Of a DNA stretch of 36,600 nt, positions 7,529-19,199 are shown in pieces (the first letter of the stretch is position 1; each line of letters starts with the position of its first letter). The stretch is from Chloroflexota bacterium (GTDB lineage Bacteria > Chloroflexota > Anaerolineae > Aggregatilineales > Phototrophicaceae): positions 1 through 36,600 of the forward strand of contig VXNO01000037.1 of assembly GCA_009840575.1 (NCBI GenBank), given 5' to 3'. The notes beneath the pieces are model-generated. The model was given only the letters and a program-made list of their open reading frames with translations, had not been told where the DNA came from and did not search any database. The translations under genes were made by a program, and so were the position numbers.

Positions 7529-8331
7529 TGCGACAACCTATCACCGTCATCAAAATCTCCGGTCATTACCTGGATGACCAAGACTTGCTGCGGCAATTCG
7601 CCCAAAACGTGGCAGGCGCGGATGAGCAAGTGGTCATCGTGCATGGCGGCGGCGCGGAAATCACGCAGTTGCAGCGCAAGTTAGGGATTCGTCCGCGCTA
7701 TGTCGATGGGCTGCGTGTAACCGATGCCGAGTCGCTGGCCTTGGTCGAAATGGCGCTCTGTGGCACGGTCAACAAGCGTCTGGTGCGGCATCTGCTAGCG
7801 GCGGGCTTGGATGCGCAGGGGCTTTCGGGTGTGGATCGTGGGCTGGTGCGCGCGCGGCAGATGCCGCATGACCAGGTCGATATGGGCTTCACGGGCACAG
7901 TCGTATCGGTGCGAGCCGCCGTCCTCCGTGACTTGTTTGCGCTGGGTGTAACGCCGGTGATTGCGCCGGTTAGCCTGGGCGAGGGCAGCAATTTCAACCT
8001 GAATGCCGATCCGGTGGCGGGCGCGGTTGCGGCGGCGCTGGGCGCGGATACGGTCGTCTACATTTCGAATGTCGCCGGCGTGAGGGCGCGGGGCGAAATC
8101 ATCCCCAGATTGACGCGGCGGGAGGCGGAAAACTTAATCGCCAGCGGCGTGATTTCGGGCGGGATGATTCCCAAAGTGCGCTCGGCGCTGGATGTGCTAT
8201 CATCGGGCGCGCGGCGCGCAGTCATCACCGACTTGGCAGGCTGGGCGCGCGGCGGTGGTACGAGCTTGGTGTGGGAAGAAAATGAACGAATGATCAGCGA
8301 GGGATCATGTCAATTACAGCAGATGTTATAA
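7528..8331 (+). CDS. argB: Acetylglutamate kinase
   Basis: Phosphorylates N-acetylglutamate, usually the controlled step of arginine synthesis. Amino-acid-kinase fold: the nucleotide-binding lysine is in TVIKISGHYLDD, the substrate glycines in VIVHGGGAEITQL, the acetylglutamate site in VDGLRVTDAESLALVEMAL, and the C-terminal ATP region in GVISGGMIPKVRSALDVL. The first loop reads KISGH instead of the commoner K(I/V)GG, a variant worth noting but compatible with activity. At 267 aa it is of the short type, without the N-terminal helix that builds the arginine-inhibited hexamer in other bacteria, so strong feedback by arginine is less certain. The last 25 bases overlap the argD start. LysW-linked lysine kinases are related, but the argC and argJ neighbours favour ArgB. 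Confidence 0.93.
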   Translation: MRQPITVIKISGHYLDDQDLLRQFAQNVAGADEQVVIVHGGGAEITQLQRKLGIRPRYVDGLRVTDAESLALVEMALCGTVNKRLVRHLLAAGLDAQGLSGVDRGLVRARQMPHDQVDMGFTGTVVSVRAAVLRDLFALGVTPVIAPVSLGEGSNFNLNADPVAGAVAAALGADTVVYISNVAGVRARGEIIPRLTRREAENLIASGVISGGMIPKVRSALDVLSSGARRAVITDLAGWARGGGTSLVWEENERMISEGSCQLQQML

Positions 8332-9509
8332 ACAAGGATAAAGTCTACAGCGTGCCGGTGGCGGCGCGTCCGGACTTCGTGCTGGCGCGCGGCAAAGGCG
8401 TGACCGTCTATGACGCCGATGGCAAAGCCTATACCGACTGGGTGGCGGGCATCGCCGTCAATGCGCTGGGCTATGGCGATGCCGAATTGCAGGCTGCAGT
8501 CGCCGCGCAGATGGAAACCGGTTTGATTCATGTCAGCGGCTTGTATCATACCCAGCCCATGGTTGATCTGGCGCAGAAGCTTTGCGACATGTCCTTCGCC
8601 GACAAAGTTTATTTCTGCAACAGCGGCGCGGAAGCCGTGGAAGGCGCGCTGAAATTCGCCCGCAAGTATGCCTATGTGCATGAACGTGCCAACAAGACCA
8701 AGGTCGTCAGCTTCAGCGATGCTTTTCATGGGCGCACGATGGGCGCGCTGGCAATAACGCCGAAAGCAAAATACCAGATGCCTTTTAAGCCGATGGTGCC
8801 AGGCGCGGTCCTGGGTGAATTCAACAATATCCAAAGCGCGCGCGAGGTAATAGACGCTGACACCGCCGCGGTCATTGTCGAGCCGATCCAGGGCGAAGGC
8901 GGCATCAATGTAGCCAGCGCCGAGTTTTTGCAGGCTTTGCGCGCGTTATGCGACGAGCATGATGCCGCGCTGATATTTGACGAAATCCAATGTGGCTTGG
9001 GGCGCACCGGCGATATGTGGGCGCACAGCTTTGCCGAGGTTGCGCCGGATATCATGGTACTGGCGAAACCGCTGGCTGGCGGCTTGCCCATCGGCGCGAT
9101 CCTGGCTACCGATAAAATCGCCAGCGCCATGAGCCCGGGCGACCACGGCTCGACCTTTTCTGGCGGGGCGGTGGTGATGCAAGCGGCGCAGGTCGTCGTC
9201 AATCGCATCAGCAGCGCTGGCTTCCTGGAGCATGCGCGCGAGGTCGGCGAGTATCTGCTGGAACGGCTGTCCGAGCTGAACAGCCCGCATATCCTCGATG
9301 TGCGCGGACGCGGGCTGATGGCGGGCATTGAGCTGGATATCGCGCCGGGCGGAGTTGTGCAAGCCGGTTACGAACACGGCCTGCTGCTGGTCAGCTCGGG
9401 CACAAATGTCATTCGTTTCGTGCCGCCCTTGATTATGCAAAAGGCGCATGTGGATGAGCTGATTGACAAGCTGACGCAGATTTTGGAGACGATCGATGAT
9501 GCTGAATAA
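8307..9509 (+). CDS. argD: Acetylornithine aminotransferase
   Basis: Class-III PLP aminotransferase that makes N-acetylornithine from the semialdehyde and glutamate. It has the aldehyde-site motif YFCNSGAEAVEGALKFARKYA, the HGRTMGAL motif, the PLP-binding IFDEIQCGLGRTG and the Schiff-base lysine in VLAKPLAGGLPIGAIL (about residue 253). The usual FSGGAVVMQAA stretch follows, and the protein is full length at 400 aa. Start ATG 8307 lies inside the 3' end of argB with GAGGG close upstream. The stop overlaps the argJ start by 14 bases. Context within argC-B-D-J makes arginine synthesis the main role; such enzymes can also act in lysine synthesis. Confidence 0.94.
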   Translation: MSITADVINKDKVYSVPVAARPDFVLARGKGVTVYDADGKAYTDWVAGIAVNALGYGDAELQAAVAAQMETGLIHVSGLYHTQPMVDLAQKLCDMSFADKVYFCNSGAEAVEGALKFARKYAYVHERANKTKVVSFSDAFHGRTMGALAITPKAKYQMPFKPMVPGAVLGEFNNIQSAREVIDADTAAVIVEPIQGEGGINVASAEFLQALRALCDEHDAALIFDEIQCGLGRTGDMWAHSFAEVAPDIMVLAKPLAGGLPIGAILATDKIASAMSPGDHGSTFSGGAVVMQAAQVVVNRISSAGFLEHAREVGEYLLERLSELNSPHILDVRGRGLMAGIELDIAPGGVVQAGYEHGLLLVSSGTNVIRFVPPLIMQKAHVDELIDKLTQILETIDDAE

Positions 9510-10719
9510 GTCTTCAGCTGATGCTGTAGCTGGCTTCCAAGTTGCTGGCGTGCATGGGGGGCTGAAAAAAGACGGCGCGCTGGACTTTGCCTTGCTTGTC
9601 AGCGAATGTGATTGCGTGGCGGCTGGCGTCTTCACGCGCAACAAGGTCAAAGCCGCGCCGGTGCTGCTGGATCAACAGCGGCTGGCGGAGAACCCCGCCA
9701 GCATCCGCGCTGTTGCCACCAATTCAGGCTGCGCGAATGCCTGCACTGGCGCTGTCGGGATGGATAATGCGCGCGCGACCGCCAGCCTGGTCGCGGATGC
9801 GCTGGGCATCGCGGCGGAACAAGTGCTGGTCATGTCCACTGGCGTCATCGGCGCGCACCTGCCCATGCCAGCTATCGAGCGCGGCGTGGAACTATCTAGC
9901 GCGGCTTTGAGCGACGACTGGGCGGCAGCGGCGGCAGCCATCATGACCACCGATACGCGCCCGAAATTGGTATCCGCGCAAGTCGAATGCGCGGGTGGCA
10001 GCTACACCATCGCTGGCATGGCCAAAGGCGCTGGCATGATCGCGCCGGATATGGCCACCATGCTCAGCGTAATCGCCACTGATGCCGCGCTGGAGTTGGG
10101 CGATTTGCAACATGCCCTGGGCGCAGCCACGCAGCAGAGTTTCAACCGCATCGTCGTTGATGGCGATACCAGCACCAACGATACTGTGCTGCTGCTCGCC
10201 AATGGCAGGAGCGGCGTAACAGTCGCGGGCGCGGAAGACCTGGCGGCTTTCCAGGCGGCGCTGGACAAGCTGACGCGCTACTTGGCGCAGGAGATCGTCC
10301 GCGATGGCGAAGGCGTTACCAAGTTCGTCACGCTGGATATTGTCAATGCCGCGACTGTCGCCGATGCCGAACGGATTGGCCAGACCATCGGCGCGTCGCT
10401 ACTGACCAAGTCGGCATTTTATGGCAGCGATGCCAACTGGGGGCGCATCGTGGCGGCGGCGGGGCGCGCTGGCACAGCCTTTGACCCCAACCGCAGCTCG
10501 CTGTGGGTGGCGGCTGGCGAATCCTCGTCCCAACCCGGTTTGCAGATTTTCGCTGGCGGCATGCCGGCTGATTACCAGGAGGCGGACGCAGCGGCTATCA
10601 TGACGGAGCCGGCTATGACTTTCAGGCTGGATTGCGGGCTGGGGCAGGGCAGCGCCACCATCTGGACCTGCGACATCAGCCACGAATACATCTCCATAAA
10701 CGGCGATTACCGCTCCTGA
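9496..10719 (+). CDS. argJ: Glutamate N-acetyltransferase / ornithine acetyltransferase
   Basis: Moves the acetyl group from N-acetylornithine back to glutamate, closing the acetyl cycle and freeing ornithine; many ArgJ proteins also make the first acetylglutamate. The self-cleavage site is GAGMIAPDMATMLSV, with the nucleophilic Thr at about residue 188, which becomes the N-terminus of the beta chain. Other signatures are ATNSGCANACTG and GSDANWGRIVAAAGRAG. Length 407 aa, normal. The start is ATG 9496 (or the next codon, ATG 9499), overlapping argD by 14 bases. Whether it is mono- or bifunctional cannot be read from the sequence. No separate argA or argE is in the window, which fits the cyclic pathway. 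Confidence 0.95.
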   Translation: MMLNKSSADAVAGFQVAGVHGGLKKDGALDFALLVSECDCVAAGVFTRNKVKAAPVLLDQQRLAENPASIRAVATNSGCANACTGAVGMDNARATASLVADALGIAAEQVLVMSTGVIGAHLPMPAIERGVELSSAALSDDWAAAAAAIMTTDTRPKLVSAQVECAGGSYTIAGMAKGAGMIAPDMATMLSVIATDAALELGDLQHALGAATQQSFNRIVVDGDTSTNDTVLLLANGRSGVTVAGAEDLAAFQAALDKLTRYLAQEIVRDGEGVTKFVTLDIVNAATVADAERIGQTIGASLLTKSAFYGSDANWGRIVAAAGRAGTAFDPNRSSLWVAAGESSSQPGLQIFAGGMPADYQEADAAAIMTEPAMTFRLDCGLGQGSATIWTCDISHEYISINGDYRS

Positions 10720-10722
10720 CGG

Positions 10723-11853
10723 ATGACTGACAATAATGCGGCGCTAGCGCTTGAGGACGGGCGGGTCTTCCCCGGCCTGGGCTTTGGCGTGGAGGGCTGC
10801 GCGACCGGCGAGATCGTCTTTAATACTTCCATGACGGGTTATCAGGAAATCCTCACTGACCCGTCGTATTATGGTCAAATTGTCACCATGACTGTGCCGC
10901 ATGTCGGCAACACCGGCATCAACCGCGAAGACCCTGAATCCCGCCGCGTCTGGGTTTCGGGATTCGTCCTGCGCTCGCTGAGCCCCTTGGTCAGCAATTG
11001 GCGCAACCGCGGCGACCTGGCGACGTACCTGCGCGAACATGGCATCATCGGCATCACGGGGATCGCCACCCGCGCCTTGGTGCGGCATATCCGCGAGCGC
11101 GGCGTGATGCGGGCTGCCCTTGCCCATGGCCCGCTGGCATCAAAGCCCGCTGCCCTGGCGGAAATCGCGCGCAAGTCTCCCGCCATGGCTGGCGCGAACC
11201 TGGTCGATGCAGTGACGGCGTCGGCAGCTTACAACTGGACGCAGGGCAGCGACGCGCAATGGATTGAGGCGCGCGCAGAGCCGGCTGACGGACCCCTGGT
11301 GGTCGCTTATGATTTTGGCATCAAGCGCAATATCCTGCGTATGTTTGCCGATCGCGGCTTGCGGGTAACTGTCGTGCCAGCCCGGACTCCGCCAGCGGAA
11401 ATCGCGCGCATGCAGCCGGCGGGGCTCTTCCTCAGCAATGGCCCAGGTGACCCAGCCGCGGTTGATTACGCCATTCATAATGTGCGCGCGCTGCTCGGGG
11501 CGCTGCCGATATTTGGCATCTGCCTGGGGCATCAAATCCTGGCGCTGGCGCTGGGCGGCGCGACCGAAAAAATGCGCTTCGGGCACCGCGGCGGCAACCA
11601 GCCCGTCAAGAACCTGGCGAGCGGCGCAGTGGAAATTGCCGCGCACAACCACGGCTTTGCGGTCTCGGCGGGGGGTGATCTGGGTGGCGGCGAGGTCACG
11701 CATATCAACCTCAACGACAACACAGTCGCCGGCTTGCGACATCGCCGGCTGCGCGCCTTTAGTGTGCAGTATCATCCGGAGGCTTCGCCGGGGCCCCACG
11801 ATTCCTTTTATCTTTTTGATGAATTTGTCGACGCAGTAACTGTCAAAGCCTGA
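10723..11853 (+). CDS. carA: Carbamoyl-phosphate synthase small chain
   Basis: Glutamine amidotransferase subunit that delivers ammonia to CarB to make carbamoyl phosphate for citrulline and pyrimidines. The N-terminal CarA domain (ALEDGRVFPGLGFG, FNTSMTGYQEILTDPSY, GNTGINREDPES) is followed by a class-I GATase domain with the nucleophile Cys in GICLGHQ (about residue 267), the oxyanion site LSNGPGDPA and the His/Glu pair in VQYHPEASPGPHD. 376 aa, typical. ATG 10723 begins three bases after the argJ stop, and carB follows after six bases. Placement inside the arginine operon suggests supply for citrulline is a major purpose. Confidence 0.96.
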   Translation: MTDNNAALALEDGRVFPGLGFGVEGCATGEIVFNTSMTGYQEILTDPSYYGQIVTMTVPHVGNTGINREDPESRRVWVSGFVLRSLSPLVSNWRNRGDLATYLREHGIIGITGIATRALVRHIRERGVMRAALAHGPLASKPAALAEIARKSPAMAGANLVDAVTASAAYNWTQGSDAQWIEARAEPADGPLVVAYDFGIKRNILRMFADRGLRVTVVPARTPPAEIARMQPAGLFLSNGPGDPAAVDYAIHNVRALLGALPIFGICLGHQILALALGGATEKMRFGHRGGNQPVKNLASGAVEIAAHNHGFAVSAGGDLGGGEVTHINLNDNTVAGLRHRRLRAFSVQYHPEASPGPHDSFYLFDEFVDAVTVKA

Positions 11854-11859
11854 CCCGCG

Positions 11860-15066
<3,207 letters not shown>

Positions 15067-15088
15067 TAAAGAGCGGGAGGGCGGGCGG

Positions 15089-15649
15089 ATGCCGGCTAGC
15101 TATGCGAAATACCTTGCCGAAGTGCTGATAGACGAAGCGGCGCTGCAAGAGCGCATCGCCCAGCTCGGACAGCAGATTAACCGCGATTATGCCGATTGTG
15201 AAGATCTGCTCTTGCTGTGCATCCTGAAAGGCGGTGTCATGTTTTTGACTGACCTGTCGCGGCATATTGAGGTGCCGCACATGATCGACTTTATGGCAGC
15301 CAGCAGCTATGGCATCGGCGCGCGCAAGACGGCTGGCTCGGTGCGCATTGATATGGACTTGAAAATGGATGTGCGCGGCAAGCATGTGCTGGTGGTCGAG
15401 GACATTATCGACAGCGGGCACACCTTGGCTTTTGTGCTGAAGACAATCCAAAATCGCCAGCCTGCCAGCCTGCGCCTTTGCGCCCTGCTCAACAAACAGT
15501 CGCGGCGTGAAGTGGCGCTGGATGTTGACTACATCGGCTTTGAGATCGAAAACAAGTTTGTCTTTGGCTATGGGCTGGACCTGGACGAGCGCTTTCGTAA
15601 CCTGCCTTTTGTCGCCGTCGCCAACCCCGCTGCCCTGACCGATGAGTAA
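15089..15649 (+). CDS. hpt: Hypoxanthine phosphoribosyltransferase
   Basis: Salvages hypoxanthine (and usually guanine) with PRPP to give nucleotides. The PRPP-binding signature VLVVEDIIDSGHTL is at about residues 100-113, the flexible-loop region is SSYGIGARKTAGSVRID, and the purine-site residues are in VDYIGFEIENKFVFGYGLDL. 186 aa from ATG 15089, which has GGAGG eight bases upstream; an earlier in-frame ATG at 15050 would overlap the carB stop and lacks such a site. It follows carB by 22 bases and overlaps the next gene by eight bases. In many bacteria hpt sits next to tilS and ftsH; here it is at the end of the arg-car operon beside a tRNA-maturation gene. Confidence 0.94.
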   Translation: MPASYAKYLAEVLIDEAALQERIAQLGQQINRDYADCEDLLLLCILKGGVMFLTDLSRHIEVPHMIDFMAASSYGIGARKTAGSVRIDMDLKMDVRGKHVLVVEDIIDSGHTLAFVLKTIQNRQPASLRLCALLNKQSRREVALDVDYIGFEIENKFVFGYGLDLDERFRNLPFVAVANPAALTDE

Positions 15650-17069
15650 CCCCCCTGCGCGCCTGGCTTGGTCGGGCTTTGTGACGGAGCTGGCTGAGCT
15701 GCTGCGCGCGCGCGGCGTGGATACCCCCCTATACCTGGTTGGCGGCGTAGTGCGTGATGCCTGGCTGCGCAAGCCGACCGATGACATCGACATCGTCGTG
15801 GGTGGCAGAGCCATCCCCCTGGCGCGGCGCGTCTGTGACTGGCTGGGCGCGGATATCTATGTGATGGATCGTGAACGGGGCGTAGCGCGCGTCTTCGTCA
15901 AGCAGGCGGGCAGGGCGCTCAGCCTGGACTTCGCCGACCAGCGCGGAAGCAGCTTGGCAGAAGACCTGCGCGATCGTGATTTCACCATGAATGCCATGGC
16001 CGCCGACTTGCTGGGCGATTGCGGCGCGTTGGTCGACCCGCTGGCTGGCGAGCAGGACCTGCGCGCCAAGGTCTTACGCCGCTGCTCGCCCAATTCCATC
16101 GCTGCCGACCCCATCCGCGGCTTGCGAGCGGTGCGCTTCAGCGCCCAATTCGACCTGAAGATTGAGCCGGCGACCGCAGCGGATATTCGCGGCTGCACCA
16201 AAGAACTGCGCGCGACTTCTCCCGAGCGCATCCGCGACGAATTCTTCAAGCTGCTGGGGCTGGGGCGAGCTGCCCGCGGCTTGCGCGTGCTTGAACATCT
16301 TGGGCTGCTGCGCATGATCCTGCCGGATATCCCGCCTGCCAACTTGCCGCATTCCTTGGCGGTTGTTGAACGGCTGGCGACGCTGCTGACGGCTATCAGC
16401 CGACGCCGCACCGACAATACCGCCGCCGCCTTTGACCTAGGCATGTTGGTGATCCAGCTCGACCGTTTTCGCCCCCGCCTGCAAGCCCACCTCGACCGGC
16501 GGTACGGCAACTGGCGCAACCATGCCCAGCTGCTGGCGCTGGCGGCGCTGCTGGAAGCGGGCAATCAAGCCGCGCTCGTCGCCGAATCGCTGCGGCTCAG
16601 CGCGGGAGAAGCGCGCATACTCAGCCAGGCGGTCAGCAATGAACTCGTCGATTTGCCAATGCCAGCCACGCGGCTTGAACAACATCGCTACTGGCAGCGG
16701 CTGGGCGCTGGCGGCATTGATGTCATCTTGTTGGGCGCGGCGAAGGCGCTGGCGGCACAAGGCGTGGCGCTGGATCAACAGGACTGGCTGCGGCGCGTCG
16801 AGCAAATCACGCAGTTGCTGGATGCCTGGTTCAATCAATACGACACACTGGTTAATCCCAAGCTCTTGCTGAGCGGGCATGATGTAAAAACTTTGCTGGA
16901 CATACAATCGGGCCCGCAAATTGGGGTGGCGCTGACAGCATTGCGCGAGGCGCAGGCGCTGGGCAAGGTTACAACGCAAGAGCAGGCGCGAGCATTCCTT
17001 GCGCAGCTAAGCGCGATTGGCTCTGCCCCGCCCCCGGCCCCTTCCCGAAGCATCAGGGAGGGGAGCTAA
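15642..17069 (+). CDS. CCA tRNA nucleotidyltransferase / poly(A) polymerase family protein
   Basis: Nucleotidyltransferase of class II, expected to add or repair the 3' CCA of tRNAs. The N-terminal head carries LVGGVVRDAWLRKPTDDIDI (metal-binding Asp at about 48 and 50), the nucleotide-choice loop LRDRDFTMNAMA and DPIRGLRAVRFSAQFDLKIEP. The remainder is a helical body and tail of 475 aa; no HD phosphohydrolase motif was seen. It starts at ATG 15642, overlapping hpt by eight bases (ATGAGTAA). The last ~15 codons (APPPAPSRSIREGS) run into an interspersed repeat that supplies the stop codon, so the native C-terminus was probably changed by the repeat. CCA-adding, A-adding or poly(A) polymerase activity cannot be told apart by eye. 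Confidence 0.88.
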   Translation: MSNPPARLAWSGFVTELAELLRARGVDTPLYLVGGVVRDAWLRKPTDDIDIVVGGRAIPLARRVCDWLGADIYVMDRERGVARVFVKQAGRALSLDFADQRGSSLAEDLRDRDFTMNAMAADLLGDCGALVDPLAGEQDLRAKVLRRCSPNSIAADPIRGLRAVRFSAQFDLKIEPATAADIRGCTKELRATSPERIRDEFFKLLGLGRAARGLRVLEHLGLLRMILPDIPPANLPHSLAVVERLATLLTAISRRRTDNTAAAFDLGMLVIQLDRFRPRLQAHLDRRYGNWRNHAQLLALAALLEAGNQAALVAESLRLSAGEARILSQAVSNELVDLPMPATRLEQHRYWQRLGAGGIDVILLGAAKALAAQGVALDQQDWLRRVEQITQLLDAWFNQYDTLVNPKLLLSGHDVKTLLDIQSGPQIGVALTALREAQALGKVTTQEQARAFLAQLSAIGSAPPPAPSRSIREGS

Positions 17070-17160
17070 ATTCAGCCGACTCGGAGTTTCTGCCAGAGAT
17101 AACCTTGCTGGAAGCAAGCCTCGGCGAAACCTTCCCTTGTTTGTCGGGAGGTAGAGAGGG
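17020..17160. repeat. Interspersed G/C-rich repeat, copy 2
   Basis: CCCCGCCCCCGGCCCCTTCC near 17027-17046 and CAGGGAGGGGAGCTAA near 17053-17068 match the general design of copy 1, followed by an A/T-richer middle and a second CCTTCCCTT...GGGAGG pair near 17131-17152. The left part is translated as the tail of the nucleotidyltransferase. It separates two converging operons (cca and rsmD) and may serve as a bidirectional hairpin terminator, though there is no T-run. Confidence 0.5.
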
Positions 17161-17724
17161 TTACAAGTCGGCAAAGCGCCAAAATTGCAGCATGGTGCGG
17201 CCATAGACGCGCTGGTCGACCAGTCGCAGTCGGGTGAAAGCCAGCGCTGGCTCATGCTCTTTGGGGTCAATCTGCACAATAATCAGGCATCCCGCGTCAT
17301 GCCAGGCTCGATTATTATCCAGCGCCCGCAAGGTCTTCAGCCACATGCCACGATACTGCGGCGGCGCGACAAAGATGAAGTCGTAGTGTCTATCTGGCGC
17401 GGAGTCCAGGATAGAAAATGCGCTGCGGCGGATGACAAGAGCTTTGTCCGCCAATTTCGTGTGCCGCAAGTTCTCACGGATGGTGTGGGTGGCGGCGCGG
17501 TCGGTCTCTACGAACAGGGCATGGCTTGCGCCGCGGCTCAGCGCCTCGATGCCGACGCTGCCCGTGCCGGCAAAAAGGTCCAGGAAAGCCGCGTTACGGA
17601 TTTGCGCCCCGATGATGCTGAACAGCGCCTCTTTGACGCGATCCATAATCGGGCGCGTGCTATTGCTGGGCACCGCTTTCAATTTGCGGCTCCGCGCGCT
17701 GCCAGCGATGACTCGCAGGGACAT
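17161..17724 (-). CDS. rsmD: 16S rRNA guanine-966 N2-methyltransferase, RsmD family
   Basis: SAM-dependent methyltransferase expected to modify G966 of 16S rRNA. Signatures: SLRVIAGSARSRKLKAVPS at the N-terminus, STRPIMDRVKEALFSIIG, the SAM-binding motif FLDLFAGTGSVGIEALSRGA and ALFVETDRAA. 187 aa, typical for RsmD. Motif IV reads FIFVAPPQY, with Ala where the family normally has Asp (DPPF/Y), which could alter catalysis. ATG 17724 is two bases after the stop of the upstream decarboxylase-like gene, so translation is probably coupled. An in-frame extension to 17832 overlaps that gene and is rejected. Confidence 0.88.
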   Translation of the reverse strand: MSLRVIAGSARSRKLKAVPSNSTRPIMDRVKEALFSIIGAQIRNAAFLDLFAGTGSVGIEALSRGASHALFVETDRAATHTIRENLRHTKLADKALVIRRSAFSILDSAPDRHYDFIFVAPPQYRGMWLKTLRALDNNRAWHDAGCLIIVQIDPKEHEPALAFTRLRLVDQRVYGRTMLQFWRFADL

Positions 17725-17726
17725 GC

Positions 17727-18716
17727 CTAAGCCGGGCTTTCCACTGCGCTGCGCACGGCGCGGATGTTGGACAGAGGCGTGCTGGTATAGCCGCAGCCGC
17801 TCCCGCTGAGTATCAGCCGCCGCCCTTTGCATTGACGAACGGTCGTTTGGATTGTCGAACGCAGCAAACTTGGCGTTCCCAGCAGCAAATCCTCATCGCT
17901 TAATCCGCCGCAGATTGCGCTGGAAAAGGAATTGCGCGCCTCGTCCAGGGCCTTGCCAGCCGTCCCCGCGTCCCAATTCAGCGCCTGGATGGGCAGCTCA
18001 TCAATCAGCCCCAGCATGGGCGCTGCGCCGCCGACCTGCGCGATAGTTAACCACCAGTGGCTGGGCAAAGCCGCCAGGATATTGCGGATGTGGGGCAGGG
18101 CGATAGCCGCATATTCGGCTTCGGAGAGGGTTTCGTAATCGGCGTATTCAATGACCAGGAAGATGCCCGCGAGGCTTTCCAGCGTTGCCAGCGCCGCGAT
18201 GAAGCGCAGGGTGCTTTCGGTCAGTTGCATCAAGCCGCTGCGCAGGCGGTCGGGCTGCAAGCGCAAATCACGCAGCATTTTTTGCCGTCCCGCCAGTTGC
18301 GCCGCTTGTACGAGCGGGCTGTAAATCGTCTGTAGCAGCGGCGTCGCGTCCGCTTGCAGCGCCTTATCCACCAATTGCAAGCAGGCAACCTGCTGTGCCA
18401 GCGCGCCGCGGTCGGGGGCCAGGGGGCGCAGCTCCGTCCAATCCAGCGAGCGCCGCACGAGCCGCTTGTCGATTTCGCGGATGCCCCTTGCATCGCCGCG
18501 CCAGACATCGCTCAAGCCATAATCGCTGACCAGGAAGCTGCGCGATGGCATAGCGCGCACGAAGTCCCAATTGTAGTCGTGCTGGAAGTCGATGATCGAG
18601 CGCGCCAGATCGGTATAGCGCTGGTCGTCGCCAGGGAAATGCCGCCACAGCGCGACCGGGACGCGATCAACCGTCGCATCCGCCAGCGCGCGCTCCAGCC
18701 GTTCCCGCTTGACCAT
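17727..18716 (-). CDS. Uroporphyrinogen decarboxylase-family protein
   Basis: 329 aa with the overall pattern of the UROD/methyltransferase barrel family: an N-terminal RERLERALADATVDRVPVAL, central barrel helices (TLRFIAALATLESLAGIFLV), a late substrate-loop region (HWWLTIAQVGGAAPMLGL, LNWDAGTAG) and C-terminal SGSGCGYTSTPLSNIRAVRS. True HemE residues such as the RQAGRY arginine motif are not visible; the equivalent site reads ALWRHFPGDD. A role in heme synthesis is therefore doubtful, and a corrinoid methyltransferase-like or other decarboxylase role is possible. It lies between a small TPR gene (12-base gap) and rsmD (2-base gap) in one short operon. Confidence 0.75.
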   Translation of the reverse strand: MVKRERLERALADATVDRVPVALWRHFPGDDQRYTDLARSIIDFQHDYNWDFVRAMPSRSFLVSDYGLSDVWRGDARGIREIDKRLVRRSLDWTELRPLAPDRGALAQQVACLQLVDKALQADATPLLQTIYSPLVQAAQLAGRQKMLRDLRLQPDRLRSGLMQLTESTLRFIAALATLESLAGIFLVIEYADYETLSEAEYAAIALPHIRNILAALPSHWWLTIAQVGGAAPMLGLIDELPIQALNWDAGTAGKALDEARNSFSSAICGGLSDEDLLLGTPSLLRSTIQTTVRQCKGRRLILSGSGCGYTSTPLSNIRAVRSAVESPA

Positions 18717-18728
18717 GCCGCTGCCGGG

Positions 18729-19076
18729 CTAGGAGACTTCCTCGAGGCGCTGTTTGATCATGCGCGAAAGCATCATGTAGCGGTCGTCAAATTTTGTTTC
18801 CAGGTCGTTGCCGCTTTGATGCCCCTCAGCATGCGATGTCTGCATGACCGCGGAAAGCGCGCTTTCGGTGATGCTCAGCGCCTGCGCGAAAGCCTTTGCC
18901 GCGTCAGCCCGCTCGCCGCTGGCTTTGTAAGCCAAGCCCAAGCCATACAGCGCGTCCACGCTTTCCGGGTGCGTCGCCAGGATGTCCTTGAACATAGTTA
19001 TAGCGCCATCATTGTCGCTGTCTCGGTGCAGCCGCCAAGCCTGACCAATCTTCTCCGCTGCTGGCATAGTGGACAT
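18729..19076 (-). CDS. Small TPR-repeat protein
   Basis: 115 aa, soluble. Two tetratricopeptide-like helical pairs: AEKIGQAWRLHRDSDNDGAI with TMFKDILATHPESVDALYGL, then GLAYKASGERADAAKAFAQA. A charged helical tail (DDRYMMLSRMIKQRLEEVS) follows. AAGGAG seven bases before ATG 19076 supports the start. It is the first gene of an operon with the decarboxylase-like protein and rsmD. TPR proteins act as scaffolds; the partner is unknown. Confidence 0.78.
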   Translation of the reverse strand: MSTMPAAEKIGQAWRLHRDSDNDGAITMFKDILATHPESVDALYGLGLAYKASGERADAAKAFAQALSITESALSAVMQTSHAEGHQSGNDLETKFDDRYMMLSRMIKQRLEEVS

Positions 19077-19116
19077 AGTCGCGCTCCTTTGCCGCTTCTA
19101 CGCTGCCGATGCATGT

Positions 19117-19145
19117 AGTATAGCGCGTTATCGTGGAGTCGTCAG
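19117..19145 (-). promoter_or_regulatory. Candidate promoter of the TPR-urod-like-rsmD operon
   Basis: Minus strand: CTGACG (19145-19140), an exact 17-base spacer, then TATACT (19122-19117). Predicted start near 19110, with a leader of about 34 bases containing the AAGGAG site. Confidence 0.5.
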
Positions 19146-19199
19146 TATTCCGGGAAGCTGTATACATGATTTTGCCACAGAGGCGCAGAGGCACAGGGA

